Shown: in pieces, positions 35,543-43,478 of the stretch
Layout: the number at the start of each line of letters is the position of its first letter
Position numbering within the stretch: position 1 is the first letter of the stretch
The notes under the pieces: generated by a model
What the model saw: only the letters and a program-made list of their open reading frames with translations
The model's database searches: none
Told to the model about the DNA's origin: nothing
Made by a program: the position numbers and the translations under genes
DNA from: Candidatus Obscuribacter sp.
GTDB lineage: Bacteria > Cyanobacteriota > Vampirovibrionia > Obscuribacterales > Obscuribacteraceae
Direction of reading: 5' to 3'
NCBI GenBank assembly: GCA_016712465.1
Contig: JADJQZ010000001.1
Location: 2,108,001 to 2,172,000, forward strand
DNA length: 64,000 bases

Positions 35543-37135
35543 ATGAAACTGCTCAAAGCCGCCTTTTTGCGTAAGAAGTCTCCTTCTGACCTGGTGGCGG
35601 AAGCCGAAGGCGGTGAGCATGGACCCATGCACAAACATCTGGGGGCCTTCGACCTGATTGCCTTCGGAGTTGGTGCCACAATCGGTTCCGGTATCTTTGC
35701 TCTTACAGGCACAGCCGCCGCCGGGCAGGTCTCTCTTCACAACGACTGGTGGTCCACCCCCCTCACCAATTTCTTACTGGGCTCTACCCTGGGGCGAGAA
35801 GGAGCGGGACCGGCTATAGTCATTTCCTTCATTCTGGCTGCCCTGGCTTGCGGTCTGGCTGCTCTTTGCTATGCGGAGTTAGCCAGCATGATACCGGTAT
35901 CGGGCTCCGCCTATACCTTTGCCTATGCCAGCCTGGGCGAAGTAATAGCCTGGATTATCGGCTGGGATTTGATTCTGGAATATGCCGTGGGCAATGTGGC
36001 CGTAGCCGTCAGTTGGAGCGACCACTTTTTGCATCTTGTGCACGGAATGACCGGCCACGGTTTGCCTCTCTGGCTCACGGCCGACACCACCACGGCTCTT
36101 TCTCGTATCGCCGATCGGGCCTCCCCTCAGAACGCTCTTTATTCAAGCTTTGACCTGCCTCAATTGTTTGGGCACCCCTTCGCCGTCAATTTACCTGCCT
36201 TGCTTATCGTGGCCGCCGTCACCTGGGTTCTGGTGGTGGGCATTAAGGAAAGCGCCCGGGCCAATAGCATTGCCGTAGCGGTCAAGGTATTGGTCGTGCT
36301 CTTCTTCATTATCTATGGTGCCACCCTGGTTAAGCCTGAAAACTGGGTGCCCTTCGCCCCCAACGGTTTATCAGGCATCATGGGCGGTGCAGCCATCGTC
36401 TTTTTCTCCTTTATCGGTTTCGACGCTGTATCATCTACGGCGGAAGAAACCAAGAATCCGCAAAAGGATATGCCCATCGGTATGATTGGCTCCCTGCTTA
36501 TCTGTACTTTCCTCTATGCTGCCGTTTCTCTGGTTTTGACCGGCATAATGCCCTACCAGAAGTACGCCAACGATGCCGCCCCTGTGGCCACAGCCATGGC
36601 ACAGGGCGGCAATGCCTGGGCTTATCTGATCGTAACCATAGGCGCCCTGGCCGGCATGACCTCCGTTTTATTGGTCTTTCAGCTTGGTCAGCCGAGAATC
36701 TTTATGGCTATGGCCAGAGACAGACTCTTGCCCGCCTTCTTTGCCAAACTCCATCCCCACTACCGCACGCCCTTCATACCCACCATTTTGACGGGGCTTC
36801 TGGTCGGTGTTTCTTCTTTGCTTATTGATATAGGCCAGGCGGCCGAACTGACCAATATCGGCACCCTGGCTGCTTTCATCATTGTCTGCGCCGGTGTGAT
36901 TCTCTTGCGTAAGACCGAACCTGATGTGCACCGCCCCTTCAAATGTCCGCTGGTGCCGCTGGTCCCGGCTCTCGGTATTGCTTCCTGTTTCCTGCTTATG
37001 CTGTCGCTGCCTGTAATCACCTGGATTCGTTTTGTGGCCTGGATGGCTCTTGGTTTTGCCATCTATTTTCTCTATGGCTTCAGAAAGACTACTCAGGCGG
37101 CAAATGCAAAAATGATGCTTGAAGATAATTCTTGA
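35543..37135 (+). CDS. APC-superfamily amino-acid permease (CAT-like)
   Basis: A 530-residue membrane protein with 12 or more helices. LGAFDLIAFGVGATIGSGIFALTG is the classic first-helix motif of cationic amino-acid transporters, followed by CYAELASMIPVSGSAYTFAYASLGE, and IVFFSFIGFDAVSSTAEETKNPQKDMPIG. It imports or exchanges amino acids, probably basic ones. It begins 14 bases after the giant protein. An internal insertion of about 30 residues between helices 1 and 2 (HNDWWSTPLTNFLLGSTLG) is longer than usual. Confidence 0.93.
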   Translation: MKLLKAAFLRKKSPSDLVAEAEGGEHGPMHKHLGAFDLIAFGVGATIGSGIFALTGTAAAGQVSLHNDWWSTPLTNFLLGSTLGREGAGPAIVISFILAALACGLAALCYAELASMIPVSGSAYTFAYASLGEVIAWIIGWDLILEYAVGNVAVAVSWSDHFLHLVHGMTGHGLPLWLTADTTTALSRIADRASPQNALYSSFDLPQLFGHPFAVNLPALLIVAAVTWVLVVGIKESARANSIAVAVKVLVVLFFIIYGATLVKPENWVPFAPNGLSGIMGGAAIVFFSFIGFDAVSSTAEETKNPQKDMPIGMIGSLLICTFLYAAVSLVLTGIMPYQKYANDAAPVATAMAQGGNAWAYLIVTIGALAGMTSVLLVFQLGQPRIFMAMARDRLLPAFFAKLHPHYRTPFIPTILTGLLVGVSSLLIDIGQAAELTNIGTLAAFIIVCAGVILLRKTEPDVHRPFKCPLVPLVPALGIASCFLLMLSLPVITWIRFVAWMALGFAIYFLYGFRKTTQAANAKMMLEDNS

Positions 37136-37290
37136 GACGTAGATCTTTAGAATGGTGCAAATTTGTTGCTTTTGTGCCACAGTGTTAGTAATCGCAGGAT
37201 CTCCAGTGAGAAGGGCTAGTGATAGACCTTACCGAGGGCAGCACCGGACCTGCGTCCAATTGCAATTTTTGACCTTAGTCTGATAAGTAT

Positions 37291-38538
37291 CTACTTCTGC
37301 TTATCGAGCCATTCATCGAGGAACTTGCCCAGCAGGTTCCCTTCCTCTTTGCCCTGTTTATCAACTATGGTCCAGTCTAAGACCTGGTCTTCCTGCACAT
37401 TGAGCAGCGAGCCGTACTTGTAGTTGGAGAGTCTGACATGATTGGAGAGTTTTCCCGAGATTTTGTTGCCCTGCCACTTCAGTACTTTGACGAATACTCT
37501 TTCTTTGCCTTCCGGTCCGCTCAAGGTAGTTGTTACTGCCAGAAAACTACCTGAAGGCAAGCCTTTGAGAAATCGAGCCTTGACCTGGGGCAGGCTCTTT
37601 CTAGCCTTAGCGGTGAGTGGCACAAGCTTGGCTTTCAGCTCAGGGCTTTCTTCCACAACTCTATCGGGGGGCGGATTGCTTGTGACAAAACCCAGTTTGC
37701 GAGCGAGAAATAAGTCAGATAGTGCTTTCTCTTTCTCGCCCAGGCGGTCATAGGCAGCACCGCGCATGAAGACGGCTGAAGCCTTCAATTTGGCATCGCT
37801 GCTTTTTTCAATGGCCAGTGTCAGCTCTTCAATTGACTCTTTGAACTTGTTTTGGAAGAAAAGGCAACCACCCTTTCTTTTGTGGATACCGTCCAATAGC
37901 TCCTGGGGCATGGGTCGGGTCAGCACATAATCACAGTCGGCAATGGCTTTATCGTATTCTTTCAAGTCAGCCAGCACATTGGCTCTCATGGCTCTGGCAA
38001 AGGTAGTCTGGGTGTCGTCCTTAGAAAGTTCGATGGCTTTGTCGAAATCGGCCAGGGCTTCTTTGCTCTTGCCCATCTGACTGTAAACGGAGCCGCGATT
38101 GCTGAAGACATAGGGCTCATTTGCCCCGGCGTCAATGGCGCTGGTGAAGTCGGCAAGGGCCTGCTCCGGTTTGCCGGTGAGGGTATTTATCAGCCCCCGG
38201 TAGCTCAAAGCTTCCGTATTCTTGGGCGAGAGCTTCAGGCTCTCGTCGATATCGGCACGAGCCCCCGGCATGTCACGGTTTTCAAATTCAACCATGGCTC
38301 TTAGGTAGAGCGCTTTCGCTTTTAGATTCGCGTCCAGATTGGCTTCCGCAAGAACCGTCTTGAGGCGCTCTAATAAACTCTTGTAGTCGTGGGTTTCCAG
38401 TCTCTCACTTTCGTGTCTTTTGAGGCTGCTCTCAATTTGATCGAGTTCGGCCGAAACGTTGCCTTCAGCCGCTTCACCAAACGCCGGCGCGACACCAAGC
38501 AAAAAAAGGCATGTGAAAATGGGTAGAACTATTCTCAT
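37291..38538 (-). CDS. Secreted TPR protein with DUF2314-like C-terminus
   Basis: A 415-residue protein with a signal peptide of about 21 residues. About six TPR units span residues 70-290 (KALYLRAMVEFENRDMPGAR, ALSYRGLINTLTGKPEQALAD, FSNRGSVYSQMGKSKEALAD). The C-terminus (about 330-400; ERVFVKVLKWQGNKISGKLSN, VQEDQVLDWTIVD) resembles DUF2314, which has the same G-x-L-x-N and D-W motifs. TPRs would bind partner proteins; the pairing with a DUF2314-like domain is unusual. Function not known. Confidence 0.8.
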   Translation of the reverse strand: MRIVLPIFTCLFLLGVAPAFGEAAEGNVSAELDQIESSLKRHESERLETHDYKSLLERLKTVLAEANLDANLKAKALYLRAMVEFENRDMPGARADIDESLKLSPKNTEALSYRGLINTLTGKPEQALADFTSAIDAGANEPYVFSNRGSVYSQMGKSKEALADFDKAIELSKDDTQTTFARAMRANVLADLKEYDKAIADCDYVLTRPMPQELLDGIHKRKGGCLFFQNKFKESIEELTLAIEKSSDAKLKASAVFMRGAAYDRLGEKEKALSDLFLARKLGFVTSNPPPDRVVEESPELKAKLVPLTAKARKSLPQVKARFLKGLPSGSFLAVTTTLSGPEGKERVFVKVLKWQGNKISGKLSNHVRLSNYKYGSLLNVQEDQVLDWTIVDKQGKEEGNLLGKFLDEWLDKQK

Positions 38539-38619
38539 CGCTATATTTTACACTTATTCAAATGGTGGGCGCGGCAGGTAAGATAGTTGATTGTCCGTAA
38601 GACTTGCTCAAGGGCTCTT

Positions 38620-39753
38620 TTAAAAGTAAGGCTTGTAATGCCCCTTTAATGCCTTCTCCTTGTTTTGCTCGGCCTCGATTTCTCTACCTAGAACTTCCAT
38701 TAGTCGACCTTTCCACCAGTATATTTCCATGTCAAACGGATTAAGTTGTTGAGCCCTTTCCAGATCTCTCTCAGCTTCTTTAAGCGCACCGGTCAATAGA
38801 AAAATAGCTGCTCTGGTGCAGAGGATGCCCGGTCTCTCGTATATTGCGACTGCTTCATTCGCGAGTTGAAGGGCCGTGTCCAGATCATCTCTCATAATAG
38901 AGATGCGCGCTCTGTTAGAGGCAATATAGCTATGTGCCAATTTCGTTTTGGCCAGTTTGTTTGCCGATTCCAGGTCTGAAAGGGCCTCCTCCAGTTGTCT
39001 TGCTGCGGATAAGAAATAGGCCCTATTTATGTAGTGAAACGGATCTTGGGGAGCAAGTTCGATGGCTTTAGACTGCTCTTCTGCCGCCTCAACAAAGAGT
39101 CCATCAAAAGACAGGAGAGAGGCTTGCAAGTGCAGGCTTAAAGCAACCAGAGACGGACGGGCGTCTTTGGATAGATGTTCAGATAATGATTGTAAATCTG
39201 CTCGTGCTGCTTCCAGATTGTTTAAACCAATGTATACGCCGCATCGACAAATGTAGGCTTCACATGTTGCTCTCAGGTTCAAGGCTTCGTTACAATCGTC
39301 CAGCGCCGCTTGATAGTTGTATTCATCGAGGTAGATATAGCTCCTCGCCAGCAAAGCCCATAGCCTTTGCTGCTTGCTTTGTAAGGCGCGATTGATATCT
39401 CCTAGTGCTCCCTCGTAATCAAGAAGCATTGATTTTGCAATAGCCCGATTTATAAGCAGTTCGATTGGAGTTTCGGCAACCAACTCTTCCGCTTTTCTGA
39501 AATATGCAAGAGCTTCTTCAGGATCTTGCATTTCGATGCATGCTTTTGCCGCTGTGAAATGAAAGCGCCAGTCTTTCGGAAACCGCTTTGAAGCTGCCTC
39601 AGCAGCTACTAATGCTTCCTCGAAACAGCCTCTTTCTAGATGCGCATTGGCTCGGTTGAATGCGCCCCAACGAAATTCATGGTAGGCCCGCTGGAGCAGG
39701 TAGGCTAAGGTGGTTCCACCAAGCCATAACATCAGAAAGTGTGGAAGGTCCAT
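38620..39753 (-). CDS. Membrane-anchored TPR protein
   Basis: A 377-residue protein with one N-terminal hydrophobic segment (FLMLWLGGTTLAYLLQRAY) and about nine TPR-like units from residue 30 on (AHLERGCFEEALVAAEAASK, PEEALAYFRKAEEL, YEGALGDINRALQ, PFHYINRAYFLSAARQLEEA). It probably tethers partners at the membrane. Upstream lies a 378-base gap. Confidence 0.82.
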   Translation of the reverse strand: MDLPHFLMLWLGGTTLAYLLQRAYHEFRWGAFNRANAHLERGCFEEALVAAEAASKRFPKDWRFHFTAAKACIEMQDPEEALAYFRKAEELVAETPIELLINRAIAKSMLLDYEGALGDINRALQSKQQRLWALLARSYIYLDEYNYQAALDDCNEALNLRATCEAYICRCGVYIGLNNLEAARADLQSLSEHLSKDARPSLVALSLHLQASLLSFDGLFVEAAEEQSKAIELAPQDPFHYINRAYFLSAARQLEEALSDLESANKLAKTKLAHSYIASNRARISIMRDDLDTALQLANEAVAIYERPGILCTRAAIFLLTGALKEAERDLERAQQLNPFDMEIYWWKGRLMEVLGREIEAEQNKEKALKGHYKPYF

Positions 39754-40131
39754 TCGTGCTTACTCTGCCTTTGCTCGGTGTGATAAATGCTAGTTGCACA
39801 GCTCCTAGTATGTTGGACACCGCTGCGAGAGCAGTCTTCGGATCTTAGCAGTCGCTTTTGTGGCTGTCATCCATCGGAGAGAATGCCGGGTGCAAAATCT
39901 CCGTGGTTTTGCTGCCGGAGAGGACTTCTTTGGATGGGGTAACACTGAGAAACAGGCGGTTAGGGTGAAACTCTACGAACTCGATTGGCTGCTTGAATTA
40001 TCGGACTACCCTGTGCCTCTGCTTTCTTCTCTCGGAACCGGGCGAAGACTTCTAGCCTTAAAGAGTGTTCGATAAAACGATACACTTGTTGAGTATGCTT
40101 CAAACTCCATGTTCTTTTGGAAGGTAATAAG
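39754..40131. other. Intergenic region, no gene supported
   Basis: A 378-base gap between divergent genes. A 71-codon frame at 39860-40075 has no ribosome site and looks like random sequence. No RNA gene, terminator or repeat is visible. Confidence 0.5.
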
Positions 40132-40548
40132 TTGAGAGAGCTGTTAACGCCTAAAGCTAAGAAGGTAATTGAGCTTGCCGAAGGTGAGGCCGTGAGATTC
40201 AATTCTCGTGGGTTGAGTGCCGCTCACATTTTGCTTGGTCTTTTACTGGAGGGAACTAACTTGGGTGCGAAGGCACTCAGAATTCTCGGTGTAAGCGTTG
40301 AACGGATTCATGAGCTTGTTGAGAAACAAGATGTGGACCATGGTAAAAGCCGGTCTCTATCGGAATTGATAGGCGCATGTTCTGAATTGTCCGGAACCTC
40401 TGGCCACAATTATGTCGGCCCTGAGCATTTACTGCTGTTTCTTGCTACCGACCAATCCAGTCAGGCGTTCCTAAATACTCTCGGCATACAATCCGACTTG
40501 CTGAGAGCGCAGGTTCTAAGGTTAATGGGTGAGGCAGGTCGAATTTAG
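40132..40548 (+). CDS. Stand-alone Clp N-terminal (ClpC-N) domain protein
   Basis: A 138-residue protein. TTG 40132 is chosen because GGAAGG at 40119-40124 precedes it; TTG 40117 lies before that site. Two Clp-N repeats are visible: LTPKAKKVIELAEGEAVRFN, GLSAAHILLGLLLEGTNLGAKAL and, in the second, NYVGPEHLLLFLATDQSSQAFL. There is no ATPase domain, so it resembles ClpS/ClpC-N-type adaptors. A 116-base part of this gene is repeated at 41501-41616. An Hsp20 copy lies downstream on the opposite strand. Confidence 0.85.
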   Translation: MRELLTPKAKKVIELAEGEAVRFNSRGLSAAHILLGLLLEGTNLGAKALRILGVSVERIHELVEKQDVDHGKSRSLSELIGACSELSGTSGHNYVGPEHLLLFLATDQSSQAFLNTLGIQSDLLRAQVLRLMGEAGRI

Positions 40549-40578
40549 ACCGACTTGTCCTTCGCTCCCTGGTCAAAA

Positions 40579-40609
40579 GGAAAGAGCCCCAGAAACTGAG
40601 GCTCTTTCC
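40579..40609 (-). terminator. Terminator of the truncated Hsp20 copy
   Basis: A 10-bp stem (40579-40588 with 40600-40609) topped by a further 3 bp, followed on the minus strand by TTTTGACC. A near-identical hairpin ends the second Hsp20 gene at 41636-41664, as part of the duplicated block. Confidence 0.75.
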
Positions 40610-40647
40610 CTGTTAGCGTGAGCGTCTTTTGAGACGGCAAGCCGAAG

Positions 40648-40923
40648 TTACTTGATGGTTACTTCTTTAGATGAGCGCACTTCTGTTTTGTGGCTTCTCA
40701 CTTTGTGGGAGATGTGGCTTTCGATTGAACCGGCTGAAACCGGGGTGCGCTTGGCGATTAGGGTGAGGTAGTTCACTGCTACTTCTATTTCAATGCCATC
40801 CAGCACTACGCCCAGAGGAGAGAGCTTGAGGATGAACCGGTCATCGAGTTCGAGCACGTCTGGACAGGGAACATCCCCGCCTTTGTGCTGAACGGTTGCG
40901 GACTCGAAACCAATTGTGTACAT
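40648..40923 (-). pseudogene. Truncated Hsp20 copy with internal deletion
   Basis: A 91-codon frame, closely similar to the Hsp20 gene at 41704-42213. It lacks the first 21 or so residues and, between LIAKRTP and VSAGSIESH, about 57 residues that form the core of the alpha-crystallin domain (the AMFQERATYLRKELP to IPKAETALRI part). The deletion is in frame. The C-terminal tail VRSHKTEVRSSKEVTIK is intact. Without the beta-sandwich core it cannot fold as an Hsp20. It is probably a decaying duplicate, although expression of the tail cannot be excluded. Confidence 0.8.
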
Positions 40924-41007
40924 CGGTTTTCTCTTCCACTCTCATGTACACTGGTAATTGCTCGGTTGTCTCAGTTATGTTGAACCGGTGCACGCGGGAA
41001 GGTGTAG

Positions 41008-41448
41008 ATGTCTGAAGGTCAAGGAGCGCTCTATCGTATAGAGATTGAACCTAACGCGGAGCTTCACGATTTAGAGAAGGTTGTAAAGATTTTGAGGCAG
41101 TTTAATGCTGCTGCTGCCGGTGCTGCAAATTACCAGAGACTCAGCGTTCTGGCTCGTAACGATAGTGGTGAGCTTATCGGGGGATTGCTTGGCGAAACGC
41201 TATGGGGCTGGTTGTCAGTGGAGACTCTTGCTGTGGATGAAGCATACCGGCATAGTGGTCTTGGCTCCAGGTTGTTAGGGGCAGCAGAAGCCGAGGCTAG
41301 GAAGCGCGGTTGTAAATCTGTTTATCTGGACACGTATAGTTTCCAGGCTCTAGAGTTCTATCGAAGGAGAGGTTACGAAGTCTTCGGCTCTTTGTCGGAT
41401 TTCCCAGAGAGTCACGAGAAGTATTTTCTATGGAAGCGACTGACTTGA
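41008..41448 (+). CDS. GNAT-family N-acetyltransferase
   Basis: A 146-residue protein. The acetyl-CoA motif is LAVDEAYRHSGLGSRLLGAAEAEARKRG, followed by YLDTYSFQALEFYRRRGYEVFG, the usual motif B and C-terminal helix. The substrate cannot be told. It lies between the two Clp-N/Hsp20 blocks and is not part of the repeated sequence. Confidence 0.9.
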   Translation: MSEGQGALYRIEIEPNAELHDLEKVVKILRQFNAAAAGAANYQRLSVLARNDSGELIGGLLGETLWGWLSVETLAVDEAYRHSGLGSRLLGAAEAEARKRGCKSVYLDTYSFQALEFYRRRGYEVFGSLSDFPESHEKYFLWKRLT

Positions 41449-41500
41449 TTTAGCCTTCCGCATTAGAGTGAAGACCGCACATTCCTGAGAAGAATCGGCT

Positions 41501-41616
41501 GTAATTGAGCTTGCCGAAGGTGAGGCCGTGAGATTCAATTCTAGTGGGTTGAGTGCCGCTCACATTTTGCTTTGTCGTTTACTGGAGGGAACTAACTTGG
41601 GTGCAGAGGCACTCAG
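41501..41616 (+). pseudogene. Clp-N gene fragment (duplicate)
   Basis: These 116 bases match 40165-40280 with five mismatches by hand count. The frame has a stop just upstream (41486) and no start codon, and the part of the Clp-N gene after the GTNLGAEAL segment is missing. It is the remnant of a second clpN copy next to the intact Hsp20 gene. Confidence 0.88.
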
Positions 41617-41635
41617 TCTTCATCTCCTCAAAAAA

Positions 41636-41664
41636 GAAAGAGCCTCAGAAACTGAGGCTCTTTC
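41636..41664 (-). terminator. Terminator of the intact Hsp20 gene
   Basis: A perfect 13-bp stem, 41636-41648 with 41652-41664, with an AAA loop and a run of T on the minus strand. It lies 40 bases after the Hsp20 stop. Confidence 0.88.
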
Positions 41665-41703
41665 CCTGTTAGAGTGAGCGTCTTTTCAGACGGCAAGCTG
41701 AAG

Positions 41704-42213
41704 TTACTTGATGGTTACTTCTTTGGCTGAGCGCACTTCGGTTTTGTGGCTTCTCACTTTGTGGGTCATGTGGCTTTCGATTGAACCGGCTGAAACCGGT
41801 ATACGCAGTGCTGTTTCAGCTTTGGGAATGCTGATGAAGAGCAGACCGCGATCGAGGCGAGCTTCGATTTGCTCGGCTAGAATTTCGGTTTCGAATTCGA
41901 ATTCACGAACCATCAAAGTGGTGGGCAACTCTTTGCGCAGGTAGGTGGCGCGCTCCTGGAACATAGCAGGGGTGCGCTTGGCGATTACGGTGAGGTAGTT
42001 CTCTTCTACTTTCACTTCAATATCATCCAGCACTACGCCCGGAAGAGCGAGCTCGAGGATGAACTGGTCATCGAGTTCGAGCACGTCTGCACAGGGAACA
42101 TCCCAGCCTTTGTGCTGAAGGGTTTCGGTCTCGAAACCATATCCATAATAGGAGCGGTTCAAGTGATTTCTCCAGGGTGAGTTGTATTCCTTGAGTGTGC
42201 GATTGTAAAACAT
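41704..42213 (-). CDS. Hsp20 small heat-shock protein (alpha-crystallin family)
   Basis: A 169-residue protein with AAGGAG at 42224-42229. The alpha-crystallin domain spans about 40-135 (DVLELDDQFILELALPGVVLDDIEVKVEENYLTVIAKR; LRKELPTTLMVREFEFETEI; IEARLDRGLLFISIPKAE). The C-terminal extension ends with a basic VRSHKTEVRSAKEVTIK. The family holds unfolded proteins in a refoldable state. Its 5' leader contains a strong inverted-repeat structure (42261-42367). A truncated paralogue lies at 40648-40923. Confidence 0.93.
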   Translation of the reverse strand: MFYNRTLKEYNSPWRNHLNRSYYGYGFETETLQHKGWDVPCADVLELDDQFILELALPGVVLDDIEVKVEENYLTVIAKRTPAMFQERATYLRKELPTTLMVREFEFETEILAEQIEARLDRGLLFISIPKAETALRIPVSAGSIESHMTHKVRSHKTEVRSAKEVTIK

Positions 42214-42260
42214 CAGGTTAATTCTCCTTGCGGATATCCTTTGTGATTAATTGAAAGGGC

Positions 42261-42367
42261 GCATTTTATCTATGCAGCCGCTGCCGTGGGAACCACGGAT
42301 GGTGGCTGCAGAAGTATTTGCGGACCAAAGGGAGTAGATCCGCGCTTACGACTGATAGATAAAATGC
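42261..42367. ncRNA. Candidate structured RNA or palindromic element in the Hsp20 leader
   Basis: GCATTTTATCTAT (42261-42273) and its exact reverse complement (42355-42367) enclose two hairpins: GCAGCC/GGCTGC (42274-42279, 42304-42309) capped by CCGTGG-GAA-CCACGG (42284-42298), and GCGGA/TCCGC (42320-42324, 42339-42343). The result is a three-way junction on either strand. On the minus strand its end lies 47 bases before the Hsp20 ATG; on the plus strand a terminator follows at 42396-42422. It could be a leader element, a small RNA or a MITE-like repeat. No known family is recognised. Confidence 0.45.
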
Positions 42368-42699
42368 TTCCGTTTCGTTGGCACTATGGTAGATCAAAAC
42401 CCGCTTAATCTGCGGTTTTTTTCCAGTAGCGCCGCCCTTCTCTTGTGAACCTTAGGGCGCTCTCATGTGCTGTCTTTGAGAGGTTTTCGATCTATTGCAG
42501 TCAGGTAATTTCGGCTGCTAATGGGTTTCTTGTATATTTGGGTGAGGGCTAAAGTTGCATCTTGTCGCTATCCGGCGAGATCCTGTTCGATCTTAAGAGC
42601 AGCGCTTAATTTATTAATTCTGAGTTTTCGCTCTCATTTAATCCTGGACATCACCTGGATTACGATCGGCGCTCAACAGCCGGCGTTCAACAAAAAGGG
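42368..42699. other. Remainder of intergenic region
   Basis: After the structured element there is a hairpin at 42396-42422 and then about 275 bases in which I see no gene or motif, up to the stop of the CPAC-tailed protein at 42700. Confidence 0.5.
42396..42422. terminator. Rho-independent terminator, best on plus strand
   Basis: AAAACCCGC (42396-42404) pairs with GCGGTTTT (42412-42419) with one bulged C and a 7-base loop. Seven T follow the stem on the plus strand; on the minus strand the U-tract is four bases. It could end a plus-strand small RNA or the MNIO operon read from the right. Confidence 0.6.
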
Positions 42700-43215
42700 C
42701 TAGCCTCTGCCGCAGGCCGGACAAGGGTCTCTCTCTATTGATTGACCTCCTTGTAGCTGCTGGGCAATTTGTTCTTGCAGGTCGGCTTTGTCGGTTTGAT
42801 TGTGGCGGCGGTAAAACTGTGCCAGAACCTGTACTGCTCTCAGGTGCGCATCTTTAGGCTCATTTCGTACAAGGGACACCGCTTCCATATAAAGTAGTTC
42901 TGCTCTCTTGAGGTCGGCTCGCTGGAATTCAGTAGCCTGGGCCCAGCGCTGCAGAGCAAGGGCCGACTCCGCCTTTCCAAGTTTTTTAGCTTCATTTAGG
43001 GCTTGTCTGAAGCTGGCATCGCCGGCGGCGAAATTTTTGTTCTTAAATTGAGAGTTGCCCTGCCCCTGTAGTTTGACCATCTTCTCCCGGCACCGGTCCT
43101 CTGCCTTACCACCGGCACTGCTCTGGGCGGAAGCAGGCGTCAGACCGGCGCCCAGGCTGACAGTCAGGGCCAGTAAGAGGGGTCCGGTTTTAGATGCCAA
43201 CTTTTGCAATTTCAT
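42700..43215 (-). CDS. Secreted helical protein ending in a CPAC motif; candidate MNIO substrate
   Basis: A 171-residue protein. Residues 1-30 are a signal peptide (LALTVSLGAGLTPASA). Residues 45-150 are helical and TPR-like (GQGNSQFKNKNFAAGDASFR, ADLKRAELLYMEAVSLVRNE). The last nine residues are D-P-C165-P-A-C168-G-R-G; the only other cysteine is C42. It is the last gene of a minus-strand run headed by a DUF692-family enzyme. C-terminal cysteine motifs are typical MNIO targets, so this is a candidate precursor. Seen: the tail and the operon; inferred: the modification. Alternatively CxxC may simply bind a metal. Confidence 0.7.
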   Translation of the reverse strand: MKLQKLASKTGPLLLALTVSLGAGLTPASAQSSAGGKAEDRCREKMVKLQGQGNSQFKNKNFAAGDASFRQALNEAKKLGKAESALALQRWAQATEFQRADLKRAELLYMEAVSLVRNEPKDAHLRAVQVLAQFYRRHNQTDKADLQEQIAQQLQGGQSIERDPCPACGRG

Positions 43216-43270
43216 GGTTCTACTTCCTGGTTAAGTGTCCAACTTATCTTGTTTAGCTAATTTTGTTTAG

Positions 43271-43477
43271 CTAATTTTGTCGCTCTTGTTTTTTACCCCA
43301 TTTTTTCTGCAATTCCATGCCCACTGTCAGCATATCTAGATCGAGGGTTTCTATATAAGTATGCAACTGCGCCAGTTCAGCGTCGAGAAGAAGTGCCTGC
43401 TTAACTTCCTGGGCATTGAGCTTTGTTTCTAGTAACTCAAGCAGTCTTTCCTGATAGTGTTTCAGTGCGGTGCTCAT
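43271..43477 (-). CDS. Small helical protein coupled to a DUF692-family gene
   Basis: A 68-residue, all-helical and charged protein with no Cys or signal peptide (HYQERLLELLETKLNAQEVK). Its ATG lies one base after the stop of the DUF692-family gene (TAA-T-ATG), which implies coupled translation. It may be a small partner of the enzyme, but no family is recognised. Confidence 0.72.
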   Translation of the reverse strand: MSTALKHYQERLLELLETKLNAQEVKQALLLDAELAQLHTYIETLDLDMLTVGMELQKKWGKKQERQN

Positions 43478-43478
43478 A

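Noticed and set aside
39860..40075. 71-codon plus-strand frame
   Set aside because: No ribosome site, no recognisable composition or domain; intergenic noise is more likely.
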